64,000 nucleotides of DNA, from the NCBI GenBank assembly GCA_016793465.1, contig JAEUJW010000010.1, positions 1 through 64,000 of the forward strand, given 5' to 3'. The notes beneath the pieces were generated by a model. It ran no database searches and was not told the DNA's origin. It saw nothing but the letters and a program-made list of their open reading frames with translations. Origin of the DNA: Myxococcales bacterium (GTDB lineage: Bacteria; Myxococcota; Polyangia; Nannocystales; Nannocystaceae). Positions 23,948 through 32,504 of this stretch are shown piece after piece; within the stretch, counting starts at the first letter, position 1, and every line of letters begins with the position of its first letter. A program made the position numbers and the translations under genes.

Positions 23948-25267
23948 TCACGCCGGCTTGATGTGGAACAGCTGCTGGCCGATCAGCACCAGGCTGCCGT
24001 ACGGCACCACCGTCCCCGAGCGCACGCGCAGGTAGGTCCCGTTCGACGAGCCGCGGTCCTCGAGGTACACGCCCGAGTCGTCGGCGACCACGCGGCAGTG
24101 CGCGCTCGACACGTAGCCGTCGGACGGGAAGGTCAGGTCGCCGCGCTCGCGGCCGACCGTGAACTCCGCGCCGACGATCGGCTGGGCCTCGCAGGCGCGA
24201 CCGACCTCGACGAGCACGCTGATCCGCCCCCAGTAGCCCGGGTTCGGGCTGCCCATGCGCTCGGTGCCGTCGGCCAGCACCTCGGGCTCGGGCAGGTCCT
24301 CGTAGTACAGCAGCTCCTGGCCGACGCGGAAGGTGTCGCCGTGCTGCAGCTCGATCGTCCCCTCGATCTTGCGGAACACCCCGTTGGTGGTGCTGAGGTC
24401 GTCGACGCGCACGCCCTCGGGCATCACCGTGAACGCGCAGTGCTGCGGGTTGAGGTAGAAGTCGCCGTCGAACGGCGGGCCGTAGTCGCGGCCGAACGGC
24501 ACCGGGCCGTCCTCGAGGTGGAGCGTGCCGCCCTCGCTGCCGTCCTCGCGGAGCAGGTGCAGGCTGGCCCGCAGGCCAGGTCGCGGCGGGGCCACCGGCG
24601 CGGGCGCGGGCGCCGGGGCCGGGGCCACCGGCGCGGCCACCGGCGGCGCGCTCGGCTGGGCCGTCGGCGGCGGCGCGGCCAGGCGGCTGCCGCAGCGCCC
24701 GCAGAACGCGAAGCCCGGCGGGTTGACCATGCCGCAGCTGCTGCAGCTCGCCGACGCCGACTCGGCCGGGGCGACCATCGGCGGGGCCGACCCGACCTTC
24801 AACACGCTGGTCGCCTCGAGCGGGTGCTGCGCGGCGCTCGGCTCGCGCGCCTGCGACCCGCTGCCGCCGACGACGGTCCCGCCGGTGCGCGGCTGGCTGG
24901 GCTCGAGGCCCGCGCTGGTGGCCGTGACGAGCGGCGGCGCGTTGTTCTGGCTGGCGCCGACGTGCGTCGACCCGCGCGGCGGTCCGATCACCGGCGCCGC
25001 CGCGGCCGCGGGCTGGCTCGGCGTCACCACCGTGCCGCCCTTCGCCGCGGCCGCCGGCGCCGACGCGGGCTGGCTCGGCGTCACCACCGTGCCGCCCTTG
25101 GCCTGGCTCGGCGCCACCACGGTGCCGCCCTTGGCCGGCGCCGCCGGGGTCGCCGCCGGCACGATGGCCGGGGCCGGGCGCGCCGAGGCGGCCAGGCGAG
25201 CCCCGCAGCCGAGGCAGAACTTGTAGTGATCCTGGTTTTCCTTGCCGCAGTTCGAACAGTTGATCAC
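23948..25267 (-). CDS. FHA-domain protein with two zinc ribbons
   Basis: A 439-residue regulator. It begins with a zinc ribbon (C4-x2-C7...C18-x2-C21 in NCSNCGKENQDHYKFCLGCG) and has a second ribbon (CSSCGMVNPPGFAFCGRCG) after an Ala/Pro/Gly-rich linker with repeated KGGTVV and PSQ phrases. Two FHA domains follow. One has GRDYGPP...NPQHCAF...DLSTTNGVF, the other VGRERGDLTFPSDGYVSSAHC...DRGSSNGTYLR; the GR, SxxH and NG motifs are those that bind phosphothreonine. Such proteins act as readers of Ser/Thr kinase signalling, which is rich in myxobacteria. GTG 25267 is preceded by AAGGGG. It is the last gene of a three-gene minus-strand operon. Confidence 0.88.
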   Translation of the reverse strand: MINCSNCGKENQDHYKFCLGCGARLAASARPAPAIVPAATPAAPAKGGTVVAPSQAKGGTVVTPSQPASAPAAAAKGGTVVTPSQPAAAAAPVIGPPRGSTHVGASQNNAPPLVTATSAGLEPSQPRTGGTVVGGSGSQAREPSAAQHPLEATSVLKVGSAPPMVAPAESASASCSSCGMVNPPGFAFCGRCGSRLAAPPPTAQPSAPPVAAPVAPAPAPAPAPVAPPRPGLRASLHLLREDGSEGGTLHLEDGPVPFGRDYGPPFDGDFYLNPQHCAFTVMPEGVRVDDLSTTNGVFRKIEGTIELQHGDTFRVGQELLYYEDLPEPEVLADGTERMGSPNPGYWGRISVLVEVGRACEAQPIVGAEFTVGRERGDLTFPSDGYVSSAHCRVVADDSGVYLEDRGSSNGTYLRVRSGTVVPYGSLVLIGQQLFHIKPA

Positions 25268-25283
25268 GTTGGCGCCCCTTGAC

Positions 25284-26333
25284 TCACGAGATCTCGACGC
25301 GCAGGAGCTGCTGCCCGACGAACAGATAGTCGCCGTGGTACAGCTCGAGCGCCCCCTTCGTGCGCACGAACGTGCCGTTGCGCGAGCCGGTATCGGTGAG
25401 GATGACGTGGTGGGAATCCGAGGCGGCGTCGAGACGCGCGTGACGCCCCGAGATGAAGCGGTCGTTCGGGAAGTTCAGCGTGTTGCCCTCGCGGCCCATC
25501 GTCAGCATCGCGCCCTGGGCCGAGACGATGCGGCCCTCGCCGCCGCCGGCCAGCATCTGCGCGACCCGGAAGCGGCCGTCGGGGCGCGGGCTGCTGTAGC
25601 TGTAGGTCCCGCCCGCGTCCGGGCTGCCGTCGCCGAACGGCGCGCTGTCGAGGCGCAGCAGCTGCTCGCCGACGAGGAAGCAGTCGCCGTGCTCGAGCTG
25701 CACCGGGCTCTTGATGCGGACGAACACCCCGTTGACGCTGCCGAGGTCCTTGACGAACAGGCGCCCGCCCTGGACCGTGAAGCGCGCGTGCTCGGGGTTG
25801 AGGAACAGGTCCTCGTTGAAGCGGATGTCCCCGGTGCTGCGACCGACCGTGTGGTTGGTGGCGCTGAGGTGGTACGTGACGCCGTCGCCGCCCTCGCCCT
25901 TGATCACCACCAGCCGCGGGATCACCGCCTGCTGCTGCAGCGCCCCGAAGAACATGGTCTTGGCCGCCGGCTTGACGTTGCCGGTGGGGCCCTCGGGCAG
26001 CCCCGTGGCCGCGTTGAAGCGCTGCTGGGCCTGCGCGGCCTGGGCGACAACCTGGGCCGCCACGTCGGGCCGCGCCGTCATCGGCGCCGACAGGTGCGGG
26101 CCGGTGGTCGGCTGTGGACCCGCGGCCGCGGCCGGCGCCGGCGCCCCCGCTTGCACCACCGGCGACACCGTCGGCAGCTGCATCGTGCCCATCGGGCCCT
26201 TGCCGCCGGCCAGACCCGCCGGCCCCACGGTGCCGATCGGGCGTGGCGCCAGCGGAGCGTGGCAGCGGTCACAGGTCACGGCGCGCAGCGGACTCAGGAA
26301 GCTGCACACCGAACAAGCGAGGCCGAGTTCCAT
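25284..26333 (-). CDS. FHA-domain protein with N-terminal zinc ribbon
   Basis: A 349-residue regulator. MELGLACSVCSFLSPLRAVTCDRC supplies a CX2C...CX2C zinc ribbon; an Ala/Pro/Gly linker follows, then two FHA domains. The first has the VGRSTGDIRF, NPEHARF and DLGSVNGVFVR segments; the second has MGREGNTLNFPNDRFISGRHARL and DTGSRNGTFVRTK, with intact GR, SxRH and NG phosphopeptide-binding motifs. It is probably a cytoplasmic phosphothreonine reader. It lies 16 bp upstream of the other FHA gene and 35 bp downstream of the TPR/HEAT gene, forming one unit. An in-frame upstream ATG at 26372 overlaps the preceding coding region, so 26333 is preferred. Confidence 0.85.
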   Translation of the reverse strand: MELGLACSVCSFLSPLRAVTCDRCHAPLAPRPIGTVGPAGLAGGKGPMGTMQLPTVSPVVQAGAPAPAAAAGPQPTTGPHLSAPMTARPDVAAQVVAQAAQAQQRFNAATGLPEGPTGNVKPAAKTMFFGALQQQAVIPRLVVIKGEGGDGVTYHLSATNHTVGRSTGDIRFNEDLFLNPEHARFTVQGGRLFVKDLGSVNGVFVRIKSPVQLEHGDCFLVGEQLLRLDSAPFGDGSPDAGGTYSYSSPRPDGRFRVAQMLAGGGEGRIVSAQGAMLTMGREGNTLNFPNDRFISGRHARLDAASDSHHVILTDTGSRNGTFVRTKGALELYHGDYLFVGQQLLRVEIS

Positions 26334-26368
26334 GACCCGGGGATCCTCGTCTGCCGCGGACCTCGTTG

Positions 26369-29300
26369 TCAACGCGATCGACGCGGTTTCGCGGCTGCGG
26401 GCGCAGGATCAGGCCCCGCCGCGGCGCGCCCGCGGGAGCGACCCGCCCGGGGGGTCGCCGCGCTCCCCGACCGCTCCGCCGCGCCGGGGCCCTCGACCAG
26501 CGGCCGCAGGTCGACGCACCCGGAGGCCGCCCCCGCGCGCGCAGACGGGCACGTGCGGCGCGCCTCCGCGGCCTGGGCCTCCGCCCGCGTGCCCGCCTCC
26601 GCCGCCGCGAACGCCTGGTCGAGCTCGGCCCGGTACGGTTCCAGCGCGCTCGCAGGCACCGGCTCGTAGCGCGGCGCGGTCACGCTGGTCAGCCAGCGAT
26701 CCACGGTGATCTCCCAGCCGCCCTTGCGGACCTGCGGCAGCGCCGGCAGCGACGCGGCCCCGTCGCGCGCGACCACCTGCCGGGCCAGAGCCGCCGCCGC
26801 CGCGTCGCGCGCCAGCCCCGGCACGCCCACGAAGCGCCGCAGGAGCGCCGTCATCAGCCCCGCCGGCCGCCCCGCGTGCGCGACCTGCCCGAGCCGCCAC
26901 GCCGCGATCGCCGCGATCGTCGGATCGGCCGCGTGCAGGCGGTCGTACAGCTTCGTCACGTCGCCGTCGGGGGTCAGCGCCGCCTCGGCCAGCGCGCACA
27001 CCCGCCGCTGCTGCAGGTTCGCCGCCGAGGCCGCCAGCCGCGAGACCCGCGGCAGATCGCCGGACGCCCCCGGGACCCCGCTGCGCGCCAGAGCGGCGCA
27101 CGCCAGCGACCCGATCAGCTCGGCCTGCTCGGGCACCGCGAACTTGCGCAGGTGCCCCGCCGCCGCCGGCGAGCTGCTGTGGGCCAGCGCCCACGCGGCC
27201 GCGTACCAGCTCTCGCGCGACGGATCGCTGGTCGCCAGCAGATCGCTGAACACCGCCACCGCCTCCGGATCGTCGAGCTCGCCCGCCGCGCGGATCGCCG
27301 CCGCCCGCGCCTGTTCGAACGCCTCCCGCACCGTGCGCGTCGCGTCGCGCGGCGGAGTCAGCTGCGCCCCCATGCGCGCCAGCGGCACCGCCGTCTGCGG
27401 CAGCCCCAGGACCCCGAGCTGCTCCGCCGCCCGCAGGCGGTCGCCGACCGCCCCGCGCGTCAGCGCCTCGACGAGCGCCCGCCGCAGCGCCGGCGTGCGC
27501 GACTTGCCGGGGTCCCTGGCCCACGCCTTGACCTCCGCCGACGCGCAGCGGTCGAGCGTGTCGAGCAGCAGCTCGCGCGCCGCCTCGTCGGTCGGCTCGC
27601 GGCGGATCCGCAGCAGCGTCAGGTCGAGCACCGCCAGCGACTGCCCGCTCGCCTCGGCCAGATCCAGCGCCCGCCGCCCCGCCTGCTCGACGATCTCCGG
27701 CGGCCCGCCGTCGCTCAGGATCCCGCGCAGCCCCGCCTCCGCCTCGCGCACCTGCCCGCGGCGCAGGCTCAGCTCGGCCATGCGCAGCCGCGCCGCCGCG
27801 TCCTTGGGGTCGCGCGCCAGGATCGCCTGGTACGTCTTCGCCGCCTCGTCGAGCTCCCCGCGCCGCTCGTACAGCTCGCCGAGCCGCACCAGCACGCGCG
27901 CGTGCTCCGGCCCCGCGCCCTCGCTGCGGGCCGCCGCCGCCAGCACGCGATCGATGTCCCCGGTGTCGAACGCCAGCTCGGCCAGCTCCGCCAGCACGTC
28001 GGCGCTGCGCTTGGGGTCGAGCGCCATCAGCTGCTCGAGCGTCGCCATCGCCGCGTCGCCGCGCCCGGCCCGGCGCAGCGCCAGCGCCAGCTCGGCCAGC
28101 CGCTCCGGGTCCTGCGGCCTCAGGCGCACCAGCTTCTCGTGGATCGTCACCGCCTTGGAGAACCGCTCCTCGCGCGTGTACAGCTCCGCCAGCAGCAGCC
28201 CCGACTCGATCGCCAGCGCCGCGTCCTTGCCCTGCTCGAGGTTCGTCAGCGCCGTCTTCTCGAGCTCCTGCCGCTTGCTCGCGAACGGCGACAGGTTGCC
28301 CCCCACCAGCAGATCGACGATCCGCGTGCGCGCCTCGTCGTGCAAGAGGCGGTGCTCCGGCGCCCGCGTCATGTCGAACACCTGCTGCCACGTCGCCAGC
28401 GCCCGCTGCGGCACGCGGTCGTCCTGCTCGAGCAGCGCGCGCAGCCGCAGGTACTTCGGGTCCTTCGGCGCCGCCTTGAGCGCCCGCTCGAGCGACTGCC
28501 CCGCCTCCGGCCGGCGGTGCTCGCTGAGGATCTCCGCGTGCCGCGCCCACCCCGCGTGCGCCGGCCTGATCAGCCCCGGCAGCACCGCCCACTCGCGCAT
28601 CGCCTCGGCCTCGCGCCCCATCTGGAACAGCTGCTCGCCGAGCGCGATGCGGGCGTCCGGGTCGCGCGGGTGCGCCTTCACCAGCCGCTGCGCCACCGCC
28701 AGCGCCCGGTCCGGCTCGTCGTTCAAATTATAAAAGTCGAGCAGCCGCAGCAGCGTGTTGCCGCTCCGGCCCGCCGCCGCCTCGATCTCGCCGGCCACCT
28801 CGAGCCCCTGCTGGCGGCGCCCGTTGGCGATCAGCCGCCCCGCCAGGTCGAGCCCGAGCTGCACGCGCTCGCTGTTCCTGGCCCCGAGCTCGCGGAACTC
28901 CTTCAGCGCCGCGTCGCTCTCGCCGCCCGCCTCGAGCGCCCCGATCAACGCCGCCCGCGCGTCCGGATCGCCCGGGTCGTGCGCCAGCACCTTGCGCCAC
29001 GCGTCGACCGGATCCTCGCCGACCATCGTCTTGGCCCGCGCCAGCGCCCGCCAGGCCGCCGCGTCCTTCGGGCTCCTCGCCAGATACTTGTCGACGCGGG
29101 CGATGAACGCGTCGAGCGCCCCGGCCCGGTTGGCCGCCTCGAGCGCGATGCTCCAGCCCGCCTCGCGCACCTGCTCGCCCTTCGCCTCCTCGAGCGGCCC
29201 CCACACCAGGTCGGCCGCGCCGCCCGGATCGCCGACCTGCAGCCGCGCCCGCGCCCACTCCTCGCGCAGCCCCGGCCGCTCGCCCTCGCGGGCCTTCGCC

Positions 29301-29974
29301 AGCGCCCGCGTGTACGCCTCGTCCATCGGCCGCTGCTGGCCCGCCCGCGCCGCCGCCCGCGCGAGCCGCAGGTCCGCCGCCTGCCCCGGCTGCAACGCCG
29401 CCAGCGCCTCCGCCAGGCGCAGCGCGTCGGCCCCGCGCTGGGCCGCGTCGGCCCGCGTGTACGCGTCGCCGAGCAGCTTCGCCTTCGCCTCGCCCCTGGC
29501 CGACGCCGCCGCCTCCTCGAGCGCCGCGATCGCGGCCGCCACCTCGCCCGCGGTCTGCAGCGCCCGCACGCGCAGCTCGAGCACCTTCGATCGCCACCCG
29601 CCGGCCTTCGCCTCGAGCCCCGCAAGCCGCTGCGCCGCCCCGCGCGCGTCGCCCTGCCCGAGCCGGGCCCGCGCGTCGAGGATCCCGAGCGCCACGTCCG
29701 CAGGATCGCGGGCGATCGCCTCCGCGATCTTCTTCGCCAGCCCCGCCTTGCCGATCGCCCCCTCGAGCGCCCGCCACTGCCTGGCGTCGAACGGGTCCTG
29801 CCGCAGCTTGGCGAACCGCTGGCCGACGAGCGCCGGATCGGCCGCCCCGCGCTCGAGCCCCCAGTCGTCGGCCAGGGGCGCCTCCTCCGGCGGCGCCGCC
29901 GCGGCCACCTGTCCCGTGAGACATGCGCCGAGGACCAGCCACATCCCGAGCGAGGTCCGGACGGCAGCGCGCAT
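26369..29974 (-). CDS. Large exported TPR/HEAT-repeat protein
   Basis: A 1201-residue protein with an N-terminal signal MRAAVRTSLGMWLVLGACLTGQVAAAA. The middle consists of many tetratricopeptide-like helix pairs (for example PDARIALGEQLFQMGREAEAM and QDPERLAELALALRRAGRGDAAMATLEQLMALDPK). The C-terminal third has HEAT/armadillo-like units (AAWALAHSSSPAAAGHLRKFA, IAAIAAWRLGQVAHA). Such solenoids scaffold protein complexes; an envelope role is inferred from the signal. ATG 29974 is preceded by TACGCT at 8 nt and gives a clean signal peptide, whereas the longer reading (30001) adds a non-signal stretch. It heads the operon with the two FHA proteins. The opposite strand has an equally long open frame that is an artefact of codon bias. 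Confidence 0.82.
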   Translation of the reverse strand: MRAAVRTSLGMWLVLGACLTGQVAAAAPPEEAPLADDWGLERGAADPALVGQRFAKLRQDPFDARQWRALEGAIGKAGLAKKIAEAIARDPADVALGILDARARLGQGDARGAAQRLAGLEAKAGGWRSKVLELRVRALQTAGEVAAAIAALEEAAASARGEAKAKLLGDAYTRADAAQRGADALRLAEALAALQPGQAADLRLARAAARAGQQRPMDEAYTRALAKAREGERPGLREEWARARLQVGDPGGAADLVWGPLEEAKGEQVREAGWSIALEAANRAGALDAFIARVDKYLARSPKDAAAWRALARAKTMVGEDPVDAWRKVLAHDPGDPDARAALIGALEAGGESDAALKEFRELGARNSERVQLGLDLAGRLIANGRRQQGLEVAGEIEAAAGRSGNTLLRLLDFYNLNDEPDRALAVAQRLVKAHPRDPDARIALGEQLFQMGREAEAMREWAVLPGLIRPAHAGWARHAEILSEHRRPEAGQSLERALKAAPKDPKYLRLRALLEQDDRVPQRALATWQQVFDMTRAPEHRLLHDEARTRIVDLLVGGNLSPFASKRQELEKTALTNLEQGKDAALAIESGLLLAELYTREERFSKAVTIHEKLVRLRPQDPERLAELALALRRAGRGDAAMATLEQLMALDPKRSADVLAELAELAFDTGDIDRVLAAAARSEGAGPEHARVLVRLGELYERRGELDEAAKTYQAILARDPKDAAARLRMAELSLRRGQVREAEAGLRGILSDGGPPEIVEQAGRRALDLAEASGQSLAVLDLTLLRIRREPTDEAARELLLDTLDRCASAEVKAWARDPGKSRTPALRRALVEALTRGAVGDRLRAAEQLGVLGLPQTAVPLARMGAQLTPPRDATRTVREAFEQARAAAIRAAGELDDPEAVAVFSDLLATSDPSRESWYAAAWALAHSSSPAAAGHLRKFAVPEQAELIGSLACAALARSGVPGASGDLPRVSRLAASAANLQQRRVCALAEAALTPDGDVTKLYDRLHAADPTIAAIAAWRLGQVAHAGRPAGLMTALLRRFVGVPGLARDAAAAALARQVVARDGAASLPALPQVRKGGWEITVDRWLTSVTAPRYEPVPASALEPYRAELDQAFAAAEAGTRAEAQAAEARRTCPSARAGAASGCVDLRPLVEGPGAAERSGSAATPRAGRSRGRAAAGPDPAPAAAKPRRSR

Positions 29975-29982
29975 GCCCGGCC

Positions 29983-29988
29983 AGCGTA
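29983..29988 (-). promoter_or_regulatory. Putative -10 element (TACGCT)
   Basis: TACGCT on the minus strand ends 8 nt before ATG 29974 of the TPR/HEAT gene, supporting that start and the leaderless pattern. Confidence 0.5.
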
Positions 29989-30222
29989 GCAGGTCCCTCA
30001 CCCGCTCGCCCGGCCCCTGCAGCCGCCCGCGGGCCCGTCCTGCCGCGTCGCCGCCCGGGCCCGCGTCGATCGCCGCAGGGACGCGGCGATCGCCCGCCGA
30101 AGTACGACCGGCGCCGCCGGCGAGCGGAGCTCCGCCGCGTTCCCGCGCCCCGCCGACTCACGCCCGGGGGGCTTGACCGCCATGGGCACCGGTCTACATT
30201 CCCGCTCCCGGAGCCCAAGGCC
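29989..30222. other. Divergent intergenic region
   Basis: About 230 bp between the TPR/HEAT operon and the FmdB-like gene. TACATT at 30195-30200, about 22 nt upstream of the FmdB-like ATG, is a plausible -10 for that gene, and GGAG lies about 8 nt before the ATG. No gene is seen. Confidence 0.4.
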
Positions 30223-30540
30223 ATGCCCATCTATGCCTACCGCTGTTCGAAGTGCGGCGCGGACGCGGAGTACATCCAGAAGTTCGACGACCCGCCGATG
30301 ACCGTGTGCGAGGCCTGCGGAGGCCCGCTCGCGCGCGCCGTCACGGCCGCCGCCTTCCACCTCAAGGGCGGCGGCTGGTACAAGGACGGCTACGCCAGCG
30401 CGAAGGCCGACGGCGGCGACAGCAAGTCGAGCGACAGCAAGTCCGACGCCGCGTCCTCCACCACCTCGACCCCCGCCGCCAAGAGCGAGCCCGCCGCCGC
30501 AGCGCCGGCCCCCGCCGCGCCCAAGGCGGCCGCCGAATGA
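30223..30540 (+). CDS. FmdB-family zinc-ribbon protein
   Basis: A 105-residue protein whose first 45 residues match the FmdB regulatory zinc-ribbon family: [21 protein letters not shown] then [12 protein letters not shown], giving two CX2C pairs. A disordered tail rich in Ser, Ala, Lys and Pro follows. Family members are found in many bacteria and are linked loosely to transcription regulation; no precise role is established. The start ATG has GGAG about 8 nt upstream. It overlaps the folD start by 4 bp (ATGA), so the two are translationally coupled. Confidence in the family is high; confidence in function is low. Confidence 0.9.
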   Translation: MPIYAYRCSKCGADAEYIQKFDDPPMTVCEACGGPLARAVTAAAFHLKGGGWYKDGYASAKADGGDSKSSDSKSDAASSTTSTPAAKSEPAAAAPAPAAPKAAAE

Positions 30541-31379
30541 GCGCCGCGGTCCTCGACGGCAAGGCCTGCGCAGCCGCCCTCCTCGACGCCCTGCGCGCCC
30601 GCGTCGACGCGCTCGCGGCCCGCGGCGTGCGGCCCTGCCTCGCCGTCGTGCTCGTCGGCGACGACCCCGCCTCGCACGTCTACGTGCGCAGCAAGGAGCG
30701 CCGCGCCGCCGAGGTCGGCATCACCGCCCGCGATCATCGCCTGCCCGCGACCACCGGCACCGCCGAGCTCCTCGACCTCGTCCGCGCCCTCAACGCCGAC
30801 CCGGGCGTGCACGGCATCCTCGTCCAGCTCCCGCTGCCCGCTGGCGTCGACAGCGACGCCGTGCTGCTCGCCATCGACCCGCACAAGGACGTCGACGGCT
30901 TCCACCCCGACAACCTCGGCCTGCTCGTGCTCGGCCGCCCGCGCTACGTCGCCTGCACCCCGCAGGGCTGCATGCGCCTGCTGGCGGCCGGCGCCGTCCC
31001 GCTCGCCGGCCGCCGCGCGCTCGTCATCGGCCGCTCGACCATCGTCGGCAAGCCGATGGCCCAGCTCCTCGTGCACGCCGACGCCACCGTCACCGTCGCC
31101 CACTCGCGCACCGCCGACCTGGCCGCCGAGGTCGCCCGCGCCGACATCGTCGTCGCCGCCATCGGTCGCCCCGAGCTCGTGCGCGGCGAGTGGATCAAGC
31201 CCGGCGCCGCCGTCATCGACGTCGGCATGAACCGCCTGGACGACGGCCGCCTCGTCGGCGACGTCGACTACGCCGGCGCCGCCGCGCGCGCCTCCGCCAT
31301 CACCCCCGTGCCCGGCGGCGTCGGCCCGATGACGATCGCCTGCCTGCTCAGCAACGTCGTCGACGCCGCCGCGCGCTGA
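30537..31379 (+). CDS. folD: Bifunctional methylenetetrahydrofolate dehydrogenase/cyclohydrolase
   Basis: FolD, 280 residues, interconverts 5,10-methylene-, methenyl- and 10-formyl-tetrahydrofolate using NADP, feeding purine and formyl-Met synthesis. Clear family segments are [15 protein letters not shown] (with the catalytic Tyr and Lys, here YVRSK), [50 protein letters not shown] (NADP site) and [16 protein letters not shown]. The length is normal and no motif is missing. Its start overlaps the stop of the FmdB-like gene. It is cytoplasmic and likely housekeeping. Confidence 0.97.
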   Translation: MSAAVLDGKACAAALLDALRARVDALAARGVRPCLAVVLVGDDPASHVYVRSKERRAAEVGITARDHRLPATTGTAELLDLVRALNADPGVHGILVQLPLPAGVDSDAVLLAIDPHKDVDGFHPDNLGLLVLGRPRYVACTPQGCMRLLAAGAVPLAGRRALVIGRSTIVGKPMAQLLVHADATVTVAHSRTADLAAEVARADIVVAAIGRPELVRGEWIKPGAAVIDVGMNRLDDGRLVGDVDYAGAAARASAITPVPGGVGPMTIACLLSNVVDAAAR

Positions 31380-31450
31380 CGTGCGGCGAAAAAGTCGACG
31401 CCCCGGGCGAACCGCGTGAAACCCGGCTTGCCCCCGCCGGCCCGCGCGCG

Positions 31451-31457
31451 TAACGAT
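31451..31457 (+). promoter_or_regulatory. Putative -10 element (TAACGAT)
   Basis: TAACGAT ends 8 nt before the ATG at 31466 of the fibro-slime lipoprotein gene; no Shine-Dalgarno lies between. Confidence 0.4.
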
Positions 31458-31465
31458 CGCCGCGC

Positions 31466-32437
31466 ATGCGCACCCGACTCGTCGCCCTCCAGTGCCTCGC
31501 CCTCGTCACCGCCTGCGGCGACAGCGGAGGCCGCGACGACGCCAGCGGCGCCAGCGCGCCGACCACCGTCCCGGCCGAGACCACCGCCACGACGGCCAGC
31601 GCGCCGACCGAGTCGACGCCGCCGACCGGCAGCGACCCCGGCACCACCGACATCCTCACCTCGAGCTCGACCGGCCCCGTCGATCCGACCGCCACCCCCG
31701 CGACCACCGCCGACGACACCACCGGCCCGGTCGACCCCTCGACCACGCTGCCCGACCCCGACACCACCGATCCGTCGACCACCACGACCCTGCCGGGCAC
31801 CACCGACGAACCGCCGCCCGAGTGCAGCACCACATTGAAGGCGGTCGTCCGCGACTTCAGCGCCGCGCACCCCGACTTCGAGGACTACCTCGGCTCGTAC
31901 AAGGGCCTCGTGCAGGCCGACCTCGGCGGCGACAAGAAGCCGGTCTACGCCGCCGGCGGCGCCACCCCGGTGAGCACCGGGCCGGCCGAGTTCGCCCAGT
32001 GGTACAACGACAGCCCGGGCGTCAACCAGAGCTTCACGATCGACATCCCGCTCACCGAGGTCATGCCCGGCCTCTACACCTACGACAACAGCAGCTACTT
32101 CCCGATCGACAACCAGGGCTTCGGCAACGAGGGCAACGAACACAACTTCCACTTCACCTCGGAGATCCACACCCAGTTCACCTACCAGGGCGGCGAGGTC
32201 TTCACCTTCACCGGCGACGACGACCTGTTCCTCTTCATCAACAACAAGCTGGCGATCGACCTCGGCGGGGTGCACGGCGCCGAGATGGGCAGCGTCGACC
32301 TCGACGCCAGCGCCGGCTCCCTCGGCATCCAGATCGGCAACATGTACGACATGGACATCTTCCACGCCGAGCGCCACACGAGTGAGAGCAACTTCCGCAT
32401 CGACACCAGCATCATGTGCTTCGTGGTCCCCGGCTGA
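31466..32437 (+). CDS. Fibro-slime domain lipoprotein
   Basis: A 323-residue surface lipoprotein. MRTRLVALQCLALVTAC gives a signal and lipobox Cys, followed by about 100 residues of Thr/Ser/Pro/Asp linker. The C-terminal domain matches the fibro-slime (PA14-related) domain first noted in Fibrobacter and social amoeba proteins: VVRDFSAAHPDFEDYLG at its start, then FTFTGDDDLFLFINNKLAIDLGGVHG (which carries the paired Asp residues typical of PA14-type calcium/sugar sites) and MDIFHAERHTSESNFRIDTS at its end. Probable role: carbohydrate or matrix binding outside the cell. It is followed by an AT-rich hairpin before the next gene. Confidence 0.88.
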   Translation: MRTRLVALQCLALVTACGDSGGRDDASGASAPTTVPAETTATTASAPTESTPPTGSDPGTTDILTSSSTGPVDPTATPATTADDTTGPVDPSTTLPDPDTTDPSTTTTLPGTTDEPPPECSTTLKAVVRDFSAAHPDFEDYLGSYKGLVQADLGGDKKPVYAAGGATPVSTGPAEFAQWYNDSPGVNQSFTIDIPLTEVMPGLYTYDNSSYFPIDNQGFGNEGNEHNFHFTSEIHTQFTYQGGEVFTFTGDDDLFLFINNKLAIDLGGVHGAEMGSVDLDASAGSLGIQIGNMYDMDIFHAERHTSESNFRIDTSIMCFVVPG

Positions 32438-32450
32438 AATTCGCCCCATA

Positions 32451-32493
32451 AAATCGAACGATTCTCCTTAATTTAATCAGAATTGTTCGATTT
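32451..32493 (+). terminator. AT-rich 15-bp hairpin between two lipoprotein genes
   Basis: Arms AAATCGAACGATTCT (32451-32465) and AGAATTGTTCGATTT (32479-32493) pair over 15 positions with one G-U, around a 13-nt AT-rich loop. It sits 13 bp after a stop codon and 11 bp before the next ATG. A terminator is likely, but TTTAAT at its right edge could also be the -10 of the next gene, so it may combine terminator and promoter or be an operator. Confidence 0.65.
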
Positions 32494-32504
32494 AATGTCG
32501 ACAT

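Noticed and set aside
26366..29989. 1207-residue open frame on the plus strand opposite the TPR/HEAT gene
   Set aside because: It is extremely Arg/His/Pro/Leu-rich with no recognisable domain. The minus strand has a signal peptide, TPR and HEAT units and natural composition, so the plus frame is a codon-bias shadow.
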